Positions 46,814-57,741 of a stretch of DNA of 64,000 bases are shown here, piece after piece; position 1 is the first letter of the stretch; every line of letters begins with the position of its first letter. Source of the DNA: Mya arenaria. Its lineage: Eukaryota; Mollusca; Bivalvia; Myida; Myidae. The notes under the pieces are model-generated. The model did not search any database. It was not told where the DNA came from and saw only the letters and a program-made list of their open reading frames with translations. Location of the stretch: NCBI RefSeq assembly GCF_026914265.1, contig NC_069126.1:73152732-73216731 (forward strand). Reading direction: 5' to 3'. Both the position numbers and the translations under genes were made by a program.

Positions 46814-49800
46814 CGGTACATGTGTAATTAGGGGGAACGGTACATGTGTAACTGGCGGGGAACGGTACATGTGTAACTAGCGGGGAACGGTACATGTGTA
46901 ACTAGCGGGGAACGGTACATGTGTAACTAGCGGGGAACGGTACATGTGTAACTAGCGGGGAACGGTACATGTGTAACTGGCGGGGAACGGTACATGTGTA
47001 ACTGGCGGGGAACGGTACATGTGTAACTGGCGGGGAACGTTACATGTGTAACTGGCGGGGAACGGTACATGTGTAACTGGCGGGGAACGGTACATGTGTA
47101 ACTGGCGGGGAACGGTACATGTGTAACTGGCGGGGAACGGTACATGTGTAACTGGCGGGGAACGGTACATGTGTAACTGGCGGGGAACGGTACATGTGTA
47201 ACTGGCGGGGAACGGTACATGTGTAACTGGCGGGGAACGGTACATGTGTAACTGGCGGGGAACGGTACATGTGTAACTGGCGGGGAACGTTACATGTGTA
47301 ACTGGCGGGGAACGTTACATGTGTAACTAACGGGGAACGTTACATGTGTAACTACCGGGGAACGGTACATGTATAACTACCGGGGAATGGTACATGTGTA
47401 ACTGGCGGGGAACGGTACATGTGTAACTGGCGGGGAACGGTACATGTGTAACTGGCGGGGAACGGTACATGTGTAACTGGCGGGGAACGGTACATGTGTA
47501 ACTGGCGGGGAACGGTACATGTGTAACTGGCGGGGAACGGTACATGTGTAACTGGCGGGGAACGGTACATGTGTAACTGGCGGGGAACGGTACATGTGTA
47601 ACTACCGGGGAACGGTACATGTATAACTACCGGGGAATGGTACATGTGTAACTAGCGGGGAACGGTACATGTGTAACTGGCGGGGAACGGTACATGTGTA
47701 ACTAGCGGGGAACGGTACATGTGTAACTGGCGGGGAACGGTACATGTGTAACTGGCGGGGAACGGTACATGTGTAACTGGCGGGGAACGGTACATGTGTA
47801 ACTAGCGGGGAACGGTACATGTGTAACTAGCGGGGAACGGTACATGTGTAACTGGCGGGGAACGGTACATGTGTAACTAGCGGGGAACGGTACATGTGTA
47901 ACTAGCGGGGAATGGTACATGTGTAACTGGCAGGGAACGGTACATGTGTAACTAGCGGGGAACGGTACATGTGTAACTAGCGGGGAACGGTACATGTGTA
48001 ACTAGCGGGGAACGGTACATGTGTAACTAGCGGGGAACGGTACATGTGTAACTGGCGGGGAATGGTACATGTGTAACTGGCGGGGAACGGTACATGTGTA
48101 ACTAGCGGGGAACGGTACATGTGTAACTAGCGGGGAATGGTACATGTGTAACTAGCGGGGAATGGTACATGTGTAACTAGCGGGGAATGGTACATGTGTA
48201 ACTAGCGGGGAATGGTACATGTGTAACTAGCGGGGAATGGTACATGTGTAACTAGCGAGGAACGGTACATGTGTAACTAGCGGGGAAAGGTACATGTGTA
48301 ACTAGCGGGGAATGGAACATGTGTAACTAGCGGGGAATGGTACATGTGTAACTAGCGGGGAACGGTACATGTGTAACTAGTGGGGAACGGTACATGTGTA
48401 ACTGGCGGGGAATGGTACATGTGCAACTAGCGGGGAAGGGTACATGTGTAACGGTACATGTGTAACTAACGGGGAACGTTACATGTGTAACTAACGGGGA
48501 ACGGTACATGTGTAACTACCGGGGAACGTTACATGTGTAACTACCGGGGAACGGTACATGTGTAACTAGCGGGGAATGGTACATGTGTAACTAGCGGGGA
48601 ACGGTACATGTGTAACTAGCGGGGAATGGTACATGTGTAACTAGCGGGGAACGGTACATGTGTAACTAGCGGGGAATGGTACATGTGTAACTAGCGGGGA
48701 ATGGTACATGTGTAACTAGCGGGGAACGGTACATGTGTAACTAACGGGGAACGGTACATGTGTAACTAACGGGGAACGTTACATGTGTAACTACCGGGGA
48801 ACGGTACATGTGTAACTAGCGGGGAATGGTACATGTGTAACTAGCGGGGAACGGTACATGTGTAACTAGCGGGGATCGGTGCATGTGTAACTAGCGGGGA
48901 ACGGTACATGTGTAACTAGCGGGGAATAGTACATGTGTAACTAGCGGGGAGCGATGCATGTGTAACTAGCGGGGAATGGTACATGTGTAACTAGCGGGGA
49001 ACGGTACATGTGTAACTAGCGGGGAATGGTACATGTGTAACTATCGGTGAATGGTTCATGTGTAACTAGCGGGGAACGGTACATGTGTAACTAGGGGGGA
49101 ACGGTACATGTGCAACTAGCGGGGAACGGTACATGTGTAACTATCGGGGAATGGTTCATGTGTAACTAGCGGGGAACGGTACATGTGTAACTATCGGGGA
49201 ACGGTACATGTGTAACTAGCGGGGAACGGAACATGTGTAAATAGCGGGCAACGGTACATGTGTAACTAGCGGGGAACGGTACATGTGTAACTAGCGGTGA
49301 ACGGTACATGTGCAACTCGTGGGGAACGGTACAGGTGCAACTAGCGGGGAATGGTACATGTGTAAATAGCGGGGAACGGTACATGTGTAAATAGCGGGGA
49401 ACGGTACAGGTGCAACTAGCGGGGAACGGTACATGTGTAAAAAGCGGGGAACGGTACAGGTGCAACTAGCGGGGAACGGTACATGTGTAAATAGCGGGGA
49501 ACGGTACAGGTGCAACTAGCGGGGAACGGTACAGGTGCAACTAGCGGGGAACGGTACATGTGTAAATAGCGAGGAACGGTACATGTGTTACTAGCGGGGA
49601 ATGGTACATGTGTTACTAGCGGGGAACGGTACATGTGTAACTAGCGGGGAACGATACATGTGTAACTAGCGGGGAATGGTACATGTGTTACTAGCGGGGA
49701 ACGGTACATGTGTAACTAACGGGGAATGGTACATGTGTAGCTATCGTGGAACGGTACATGTGTAACTAGCGGGGAATGGTACATGTGTAACTAGCGGGGA

Positions 49801-51397
49801 ATGGTACATGTGTAACTAGCGGGGAATGGTACATGTGTAACTAGCGGGGAATGGTACATGTGTAACTAGCGGGGAATGGTACATGTGTAACTAGCGGGGA
49901 ATGGTACATGTGTAACTAGCGGGGAATGGTACATGTGCAACTAGCGGGGAACGGTACATGTGTAACAAGCGGGGAATGGTACATGTGCAACTAGTGGGGA
50001 ATGGTACATGTGCAACTAGCGGGGAACGGTGCATGTGTAACAAGCGGGGAATGGTACATGTGTAACTAGTGGGGAATGGTACATGTGCAACTAGCGGGGA
50101 ACGGTACATGTGTAACTAGCGGGGAATGGTACATGTGTAACTAGCGGGGAATGGTACATGTGTAACTAGCGGGGAACGGTACATGTGTAACTAGCGGGGA
50201 ATGGTACATGTGTAACTAGCGGGGAATGGTACATGTGTAACTAGCGGGGAATGGTACATGTGTAACTAGCGGGGAATGGTACATGTGTAACTAGCGGGGA
50301 ACGGTACATGTGTAACTAGCGGGGAATGGTACATGTGTAACTAGCGGGGAACGGTTCAGGTGTAACTTTCGATAAATGGTACATGTGTCACTAGCGGGGA
50401 ACGGTACACGTGAAATTAGCGATGAACGGTACATGTGAAGCTAGCGGGGGAACGGTGTGTGTGTAACTAGCGGGGAACGGTAAATGTGTAACTAGCAGGG
50501 ATCGGTTAATGTGTAGCTAGCGGGGAACGATCCATGTTTAACTAGCGGGAACCGTACATTGTTATCTGGCGGGGAACGGTACGTGCATAACTAGCGGGGA
50601 ACGGTACATGTGCAACTAGCGGGGAACGGTACATGTGTAACTAGCGGGGAATGGTACATGTGTAACTAGCGGGGAATGGTACATGTGTAACTAGCGGGGA
50701 ACGGTACATGTGTAACTAGCGGGGAACGGTACATGTGTAGCTAGCGGGGAACGGTACATGTGTAGCTATCGAGAAACTGTACATGTGTAGCTAGCAAACA
50801 ACGGTACATGTGTAACTAGCGGGGAAAGGTACATGTGTAGCTAGCGGGGAACGGTATATGTGTAGCTAGCAAGCAACGGTACATGTGTAGCTAGCGGTGA
50901 ACGGTACATGTGTAGCTAGCAAGCAACAGTACATGTGTAGCTAGCGGGGAACGGTACATGTGTAGCTAGCGGGGAACGGTACATGTGTAGCTAGCAAGCA
51001 ACGGTACATGTGTAGCTAGCGGGGAACGGTACATGCGTAACTAGCGGGGAACGGTACATGTGTTACTAGCGGGGAACGGTACATGTGTTACTAATGGGGA
51101 ACGGTAACTGCGTAACTAGCGGGGAACGGTACATGTGTAGCTAGTGGGGAATGGTACATGTGTTACTAGCGGGGAACGGTACATGTGTAACTAGCGGGGA
51201 ACGGTATATGCGTAACTAGCGGGGAACAGTACATGTGTAACTAGCGGGGAACGGTATATGTGTAGCTAGCGGGGAACGGTATATGTGTAGCTAGCGGCTA
51301 ACGGTACATGTGTTACTAGCGGGGAACGGTACATGTGTCACTAATGGGGAACGGTACATGCGTAACTAGCGGGGAACGGTACATGTGTAACTAGCGG
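46814..51397. repeat. 25-bp minisatellite array, about 183 copies (4.6 kb)
   Basis: Unit GGTACATGTGTAACTAGCGG plus GGAAC. Variant blocks are clustered: CTGGCG units dominate 46970-47590, CTAGCG with AATGG alternatives the middle, AAATAGC and CAGGTGC variants near 49300-49560, and TAGCTAGCAAGC variants near 50760-51010. A degenerate patch lies at 50360-50580. The minus strand is open in all frames because three units (75 bases) encode one 25-residue peptide without stops. No evidence that it is a gene. Confidence 0.97.
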
Positions 51398-51678
51398 CAA
51401 GCTACTTTTCTTTCTGATCGGTCAATACTTAAATAATGAAATGCTTTTTAACCAAGAATATGAGATTTCCGTCAATACTCATTGTCTTAGCGATTGCTGC
51501 AAACGATAATTCGATAATCCTGTAAAACAGTTGGTTTTAGAAGACGGAATTGACTTTAGACAGAACAATGCCAAGAGAACCATTGGTATTGTTTAGATTA
51601 TGTTATGACCGCAAAACGCAATAGAGGAAGAGAAACCAGCAACCACAGTTATTTTCAAACAATTTGTTTTTAAGATAA

Positions 51679-51855
51679 GGCCAAATAAAGGTTTGGTTAG
51701 GGTTACATCCTTTTTAAAAACAGGTAGGAAGGGTAGTTTTTAAAAATAATAATATTAGGCTTAATATTATTTTTTCTTAAACAGCTGACTATAAAACGGT
51801 ATGGTCGGCGCCTACTTCATAGGTAGGGTCGATTAATCCGAACCAATTTTTTTCA
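51679..51855 (-). repeat. Right inverted arm bracketing the 25-bp minisatellite
   Basis: Inverted relative of 46540-46777: GGTTTGGTTAGGGTTACATCC, AGGCTTAATATT, CTGACTATAAAACGGT, GGTCGGCGCCTAC and TTCATAGGTAGGGTCG. Slightly shorter than the left arm. Confidence 0.85.
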
Positions 51856-52590
51856 AGTTAATTCAAATAACTTATACTACTAGTAAAATTTAAATACCTA
51901 GAAAAAATATAAAGAAAAATGTCTAAAAATTTACAAAATATCTTCACTAAGCCGCCTGGTTTGTGAATATCAACAGAATAAAATCAACTAAAAATCTTAA
52001 ACGTACGTTTAGAGCCCTTTATAAGTCCATCCATGCCACAACAATTTTAGAAGGACCGATAGGTTGAAATGTTATCCTAACAGAATAATCTAATCAAATC
52101 CAACATTTTAGAAGTATTCTAGCAATGGTGAAACTGTTAAAGACAATTGTATCAAGACACAAGATCAGAGAAGTCTGCTCTTATATACCTGAAGAGTATG
52201 TTCTAGGACGGACTAAAAAATCCTCAAGAACTTTTTCTCAAATTATATAATTAAATAAAAAGAGCTTTCTAGAACATTCTGTACTAATCCCGATATATAT
52301 TTTCTTTCAATATCATAGGGGAAAAACATGAATATTTTAATGAATCTAGGTCAGCAATAATCAAAATAGATTAATAAAGTACTGATTTTTGAATATGATT
52401 ATTCCTTAATCTGCAATACAAGAATATAAAACAACATCACGATCTCGAGACTTATCCTAATACCACTGTATCATTAATAAGGGTTTACGTGACTGATTAT
52501 TTTAAATCCTCTGTTTTAATAAAAACAACTCTTGTTATGAATACTCAATGATACTATTTGAGCACTTCCATTTTTATGCAGAAATTTCAT
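51856..52590. other. Intergenic, no gene seen
   Basis: AT-rich. No recognised coding or repeat structure. Confidence 0.45.
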
Positions 52591-52860
52591 TCGGAACCTC
52601 TCGGCCATTTTCCATCGAAACCAACTTCGGATGTATGCCGGTACTTCCGTAGAATTAGTTTGTACAATTTTAAATAATAACTTTATTAATTATAGTCTTT
52701 TAACGTGTATTTGACATTACTAAGATTAAACTGATTGACACTGTTGAAGTGTATTATTGCATAAATAATTAATATTTCCAGAAGTATAAATGCATAATGT
52801 TTAACTGCTAAATTTAAATTACTACGCGCTCTACTTGCAGCCTAGTTCACGGTTTTCCTA
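52591..52860 (-). mobile_element. MITE family B, copy 3 (3' truncated)
   Basis: Starts TCGGAACCTCTCGGCCATTT, then CCAACTTCGGATGTATGCCGGTAC. Its far end, GTTTAACTGCTAAATTTAAA followed by TTACTACGCGCTCTACTTGCAG, is the complement of the left interior of copy 1. The second inverted end is missing. Confidence 0.7.
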
Positions 52861-53251
52861 AGCGGACAAAACAGTTCTATAAAACTGTAAGTAATTAATC
52901 ACAATTCTACTTAGTCTGATTTCTCAGTTATTGCAGATATAAGAGTTCCCAGTAAAGCTGTTGATGTCAGTTTAAACAGTGGATAGGGTTAACACTTGAG
53001 GAAAAAAATAATCGTTATCTACGACAAGTCGTATCTAATTACATTATTTGATCCTGTGCAATTGGCAGATTCTATTGTGATGCCAGTGATATTTAGTTTA
53101 CTGTATTGTGAAAGGATTAATCAATAAAATAGCAGACCTGAGATAATTCGAGAAAATGTACAGAATTAGCTTTTGTCCCGTTATGAATCTTATATTTCCA
53201 TTTCTTTCATGCTTTACGATGAAATATGGGGGTTTAACAGTGAAATAACAA

Positions 53252-53282
53252 CAGTGAAAATATCAATTTGATATTTTCACTG
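53252..53282. repeat. Perfect 31-bp palindrome
   Basis: CAGTGAAAATATCAA, one central T, then the exact complement TTGATATTTTCACTG. A further GTGAAAATATCAA follows 10 bp later. Confidence 0.85.
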
Positions 53283-53429
53283 CAAAATAAGGAGTGAAAA
53301 TATCAACTTTCAGAACTACTTTTAAATTCCTTTGTTGTAACATGTACTTGCCTTGATCAAAACAGAACACTGGACTTCAGTAAATTATGTAAAAAAATAA
53401 AGAAATGTTTTATAAATTTAAATAAATAT

Positions 53430-54395
53430 ATAATTGGAAATTAACAACTTACCGTTTATTACCGGTTATCCCGTTTATCAAACATTTTACTTATCTTTGA
53501 AGCTGAATGTTCGAACATTTGCTTTCATACCTAATAAATTACAGTCAAGAACAACTGTTCGAACATAAATAAAATTTTATATCATCGTTCAAATGTATTT
53601 TGAACTGTTAACCGTTGTAGTACGTAAATGAGCTTCCTGGAGAATTCACACAACAATTTACAGATAGATCCGATATTTTTTACCCCACCCACACCTCAAA
53701 ATGTGTCAACAAACTAGCGTGGCATTTAAAACAAACATTTTAAAGCGAAACAGACTGGTCTCTGACAGTAAGATGACTGAATATTAACTTACTATAAAAA
53801 CACGCGTACAAGCTGTCTTAAACTAAGAAGAATGGTTAAAATCCAATGAGTATCCACATTTGTTTTGCTAACACATTTGACCTTCCAAAGTTTCATTCTT
53901 TAAATAGCGGCGTAGTAAATTGGTTATGTATTCATGCCCATCTTAAAATAAAAAGTGTTTTCATTAGTATTTGGAAATATGTGCACTAATAATACTTCAT
54001 TGTTTGCTGTTCATAAAGCTTTGCAATAAAAAACGAGCGAATATTAAGCTATAAGAATGAATAGCAGAGAACTATTTATCATCAAACCGAAAGTAGAAAA
54101 GTTGACAGCTATACTTATGCATGAGGGGCGCCCCACGGGTAGCGGCGTAAAGCCCACTCTTTTCAAAAAAGGGGGTTATTCAGAAATAAATAAAAAAAAC
54201 ATAAAACTCCGAAAATAGCATAAAAGAAACAGAAAATTTGTTTATTTCAGTGTAAGATCGTATTAAATTTCACTCGTGATCATAAAAAAACTACATTTTC
54301 ACTCGTGGCTTCGCCACTCGTGAAAATATGTTTTTCTATGACACTCGTGAAATAAAATACGATCTTACACTGAAATAAACAAATATCCTCTATTT
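53430..54395 (+). repeat. Dispersed repeat R2, long copy
   Basis: The left part (53430-53613: AACTTACCGTTTATTA, CCCGTTTATCAAAC, GCTGAATGTTCGAACA, TTGCTTTCATACC) and right part (about 54313-54395: GCCACTCGTG, TACGATCTTACACTGAAATA, AACAAATATCCTCTAT) both match, in the same relative order, the complement of 61968-62300. About 700 bp between them is absent from the shorter copy. Non-coding; family unknown. Confidence 0.75.
54237..54383. repeat. Hairpin with unflipped CACTCGTG boxes
   Basis: TTTGTTTATTTCAGTGTAAG then ATCGTATT at the left pairs with its complement at the right end. Within the arms, however, the four CACTCGTG boxes all point the same way and so do not follow the inverted symmetry. 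Confidence 0.7.
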
Positions 54396-54944
54396 ATTAC
54401 AAGTGTATAGGTAAATCACTAAAATAATAAGTAAGAATCCTGCATTTTTTATCACAATGTATTCAGCATGAGGCCTTAAAGGAGCAAGATACCAGGTGAT
54501 ACAACGCAAGGAAAAATATAAATAGTAGAAAAATTACATAAAATTGATACCATTGTGTACAACACATTGAATCATACTTACCGATGTATCACATCACTTA
54601 CGAAATATTTATGTTTCGCAGTTCTTGTGTATTTTTCAAATTCGAAATTTACTTGGTCTGATTCTCAGGTAAGTCCCAGTAAATTTAAAAATAGCGTCAG
54701 TATATTTATCTGTACTCACCACGTGACTTTCACATGCTTAATATACACACTATAGGCTTAGTTTACGCGCTATCTTTTAAACGGGTAAACTCGGCTAAGA
54801 CAACAACAAAATATTATTTTAATAATGTAAACTCATGTATTATCGGCATTATACTAGTTAAAATTGACAATTCTAAGCTTGGCTGAGGACAAACTGTTTT
54901 TGCCGCTTTTGGGAACATCTGGTGTCTGGTCCCTTTAAAAAAAC

Positions 54945-55020
54945 TTCTGGTTCAGGTTTCCTACGAAGTATGCGCGGACCCTACCGATTTTATAGTCCGT
55001 TGGTAAAAAAAATATATATG
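54945..55020 (+). repeat. Partial third copy of the minisatellite-bracketing repeat
   Basis: GGTTCAGGTT, CCTACGAAG, GCGCGGACCCTACCG, TTTTATAGTCCGTTGGTAAA matches the outer half of the left arm at 46540-46610. Confidence 0.7.
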
Positions 55021-55644
55021 CGTTCGAATAGGTTGTTTAAAAAGTTTTTTACTGATAAATACCTATTTTTGGACATGATGTAATCTGACCACACAATTAT
55101 TGTTTTAGGCAGAAGTTATTGGACATTGCTGAAGATTAATATTATAATTCAAGTTAAGACGTTGCTTGTAATATTGAATAAAACGAATCCTGGGCCATTA
55201 ATGTTATATAAATATTGACTGCCTTGAGGATGACAGTGCAAATTGTCAACCTGAGGTTAACACTGTCGACCTTGGCGAAGTTTTATTACACCGTAGAAAT
55301 GGTAACATTGACGTCAGAGTTTTACGATGATGCAGAGGGTGATAATGCGGGGTGATAGTCGAACATAATGCCCTAGCGTTTTTACAATATGTTCTACAGT
55401 AGTAAGGTATAATAACGGTAAAAAGTTAATCAGGACGTATAGAGTAACGCATATATTTTTGCAGGTTTTGTTTGTACAACACTAATTTGCTCTACACGAA
55501 GTAACAAGACTAAGAAAATCGACCAAATCTATTTTTTGCTTTGACCCGGCCCATTTTTTCCTCTCATTTTTTTGCTAGCAGATAGTTATATTCCATGAAT
55601 TCTAACCGTTATTTCCCCTCCTTTCAATAATAATGATAATAATA

Positions 55645-55716
55645 AATTGGCTCATTTCAAGATAAAACAATAAAAAAAGTTGTCAAAATGTTAAATCTGT
55701 GAGAGTACAGCTTTAA
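55645..55716. mobile_element. Foldback MITE family A, copy 4 (right end only)
   Basis: AATTGGCTCATTTCAAGATAA then GTTGTCAAAATGTTAAATCT and GTGAGAGTACAGCTTTAA match the terminal ~70 bp of copies 2 and 3. The rest is missing. Confidence 0.75.
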
Positions 55717-57122
55717 AATATCCCTACTAGGAAACTAACAACAATGTGCGCTTAAGGAATCTGATTCTTCTTGTAAATTAGGTACATTAAACGGTAATAG
55801 GACGGTTCTCAATAATCAGACATTTCAAGCTAAAATGCCCAAAAGACACCATTTCAGCTGAAATAGAAGTTACGGTGATTTAACATTGTTAATAGAACAT
55901 CACGATTTTTTTCGACACACCAAGTGGAGCTGAAACGAAGCAAGAATATTGTAATGGCATCGAAAAAAGTGAAAATGAAGATTATTCCTAGAAAAAAAAA
56001 TCCATCAATAAGTAGATTTGATTTACTCGACTTCTCAACTCAAACTATTATTTTTGGTTCAAATTTCCTGGTCGAAATGGCGCTGCAATAACATGACAGT
56101 GGAACGTTTTTGTATCAGATACAAAATATCATTCAATTAACAATCACCCTTAACATATTGTGAGGACGTGTATGCTATCGGTTTTAACCAGCGAATGTGT
56201 CATTCAACGACTGCCAGCAATATTTTTTTTGTTATTTTTATGATTTAGTTACCATCAAATAGCTCTTAAATAGCTCTTAATAACTTTGAAAAGCGTTAGT
56301 TTCTAATACAATTAATATGAACTACGTTTTTATGCCCCAGAAGAAGGGTAAATTACGATCGCATCGTCCGTCCGGCCATCCGTCCGTCCGTTTCATGACC
56401 AGTCTGTAACTTTGTTATGCAAAGTCATGCCCCCACGTTCAAGGTCACGATCAAATTTACAGGTTTATCATTATCAAATCCTGCTTTTATGCGTTAACAG
56501 TATGGTTGGTCGTGTCCCGGTTGTATCTTTGTCATGCACAGAAGGATCTTAAAATAAATTGGAACATGTGTTTGGTGCATAAAGACGACGTGTCGCGTGC
56601 AAGACCCACGTCCCTACCTCAAAGTTGATAACTTAGAGTGTATGCTGCATATATGAACATAGAGTATAGTTAGTTTTGAAGCTTCAAGGTAAATACATCA
56701 CAGATACCGTAAAATTAGATTTAACAAATCAACGCATATTTTACGCCATTTTCTTTTTCCTGGTCCTTCGGGTCTTTCTTATTAGTATGCGTATGAACGT
56801 GTGAGAAGCATATACTTTATTGCTAAATAAAGAGCACTATTTGTTTTCTCTAAATATTCAAAATTTACGAAATAATTTGAAGTTCTGCATATTAACGTTG
56901 ATCCCAATGGTATCGATCAAGCTATTTCTAGAAACTGATCTGCTAGGCGGACCTACGATTGTTGATATTTGAATTAATTATCCATCTTGCTCAAAAAGAA
57001 TGGAATAGTCGAAAGGGTATCGACAACATACCTTTGTATAACAGAATAGCTTTCTTTATGTAAAATACAGGGCTCATGTAAATTTATTAAATCGGATTAC
57101 CATTTTATATATTTTCTTTCAG
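55717..57122. other. Intergenic, with an ATGCCCC-element end at 56331-56470
   Basis: No gene seen. 56331-56470 carries TATGCCCCAGAAGAAGGG, GTCCGTCCGGCCATCCGTCC and CAAGGTCACGATCAAA, one terminus of the element family found complete at 9071-10612. The internal ERE here is reduced to one half-site. Confidence 0.6.
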
Positions 57123-57741
57123 GACCATTGGAGAAGAAGACCTACTTGCCAAGCCAAATCAAACGCGTGTAGCAGGAAAATTGGAAATGAATATAAAATC
57201 ACATTATCGGACACATTATCGAACGTCGGATGGCTAAATGACCTTAAAGTTTCCCTGATATTAAAGGCTGCTCTATAGTCACATACGTTGAAAATATACA
57301 TCAGAACAGAAATATCTGAATCAACCTTCAATGAGAGGTTTTTGCAAATGACAACAAGCTAGAGTAATTGAGACACTCTAGATTAGAATACCATATAGGC
57401 AGACTCACAGTTTGAAATTACGCTTCTTTAAAGTACTGATTGTGTTCAAGATAGTAGAGAAAAAAAATACAGACAATGTCTTTGTCTGAAATAATGGAAA
57501 CTAGGAAAACAAGACCACTGTAACCTTTTCGGACGAATTATTGGTTGGAACGAGCCTTTGACAGGAGCGTGTTAATTTGGAGACAAAATGGATGGCGTTT
57601 TAGACATAATTGTAAAAAGTAGTTTGCAATTGTGTTACTGACATTTGTTTCACTTCATTCGGATGTTTTCTGTGCCGGGGGAAAATGGGACTTCTAATTT
57701 GAATATATTGGATATTTCTAACGCCTTTGTCTTGGTTTAAA
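57123..57741 (+). other. Probable 5' UTR exon of the glycosyltransferase gene
   Basis: A pyrimidine-rich acceptor (TATATTTTCTTTCAG, ending at 57122) precedes 620 bp with no intron signal before the start codon. An upstream non-coding exon would be typical, but nothing else confirms it. Confidence 0.35.

Noticed and set aside
46814..51397. CRISPR-like regular repeats, and many ~97-codon minus frames
   Set aside because: Units are contiguous with no unique spacers, in an animal genome; the frames repeat one periodic peptide in every register.
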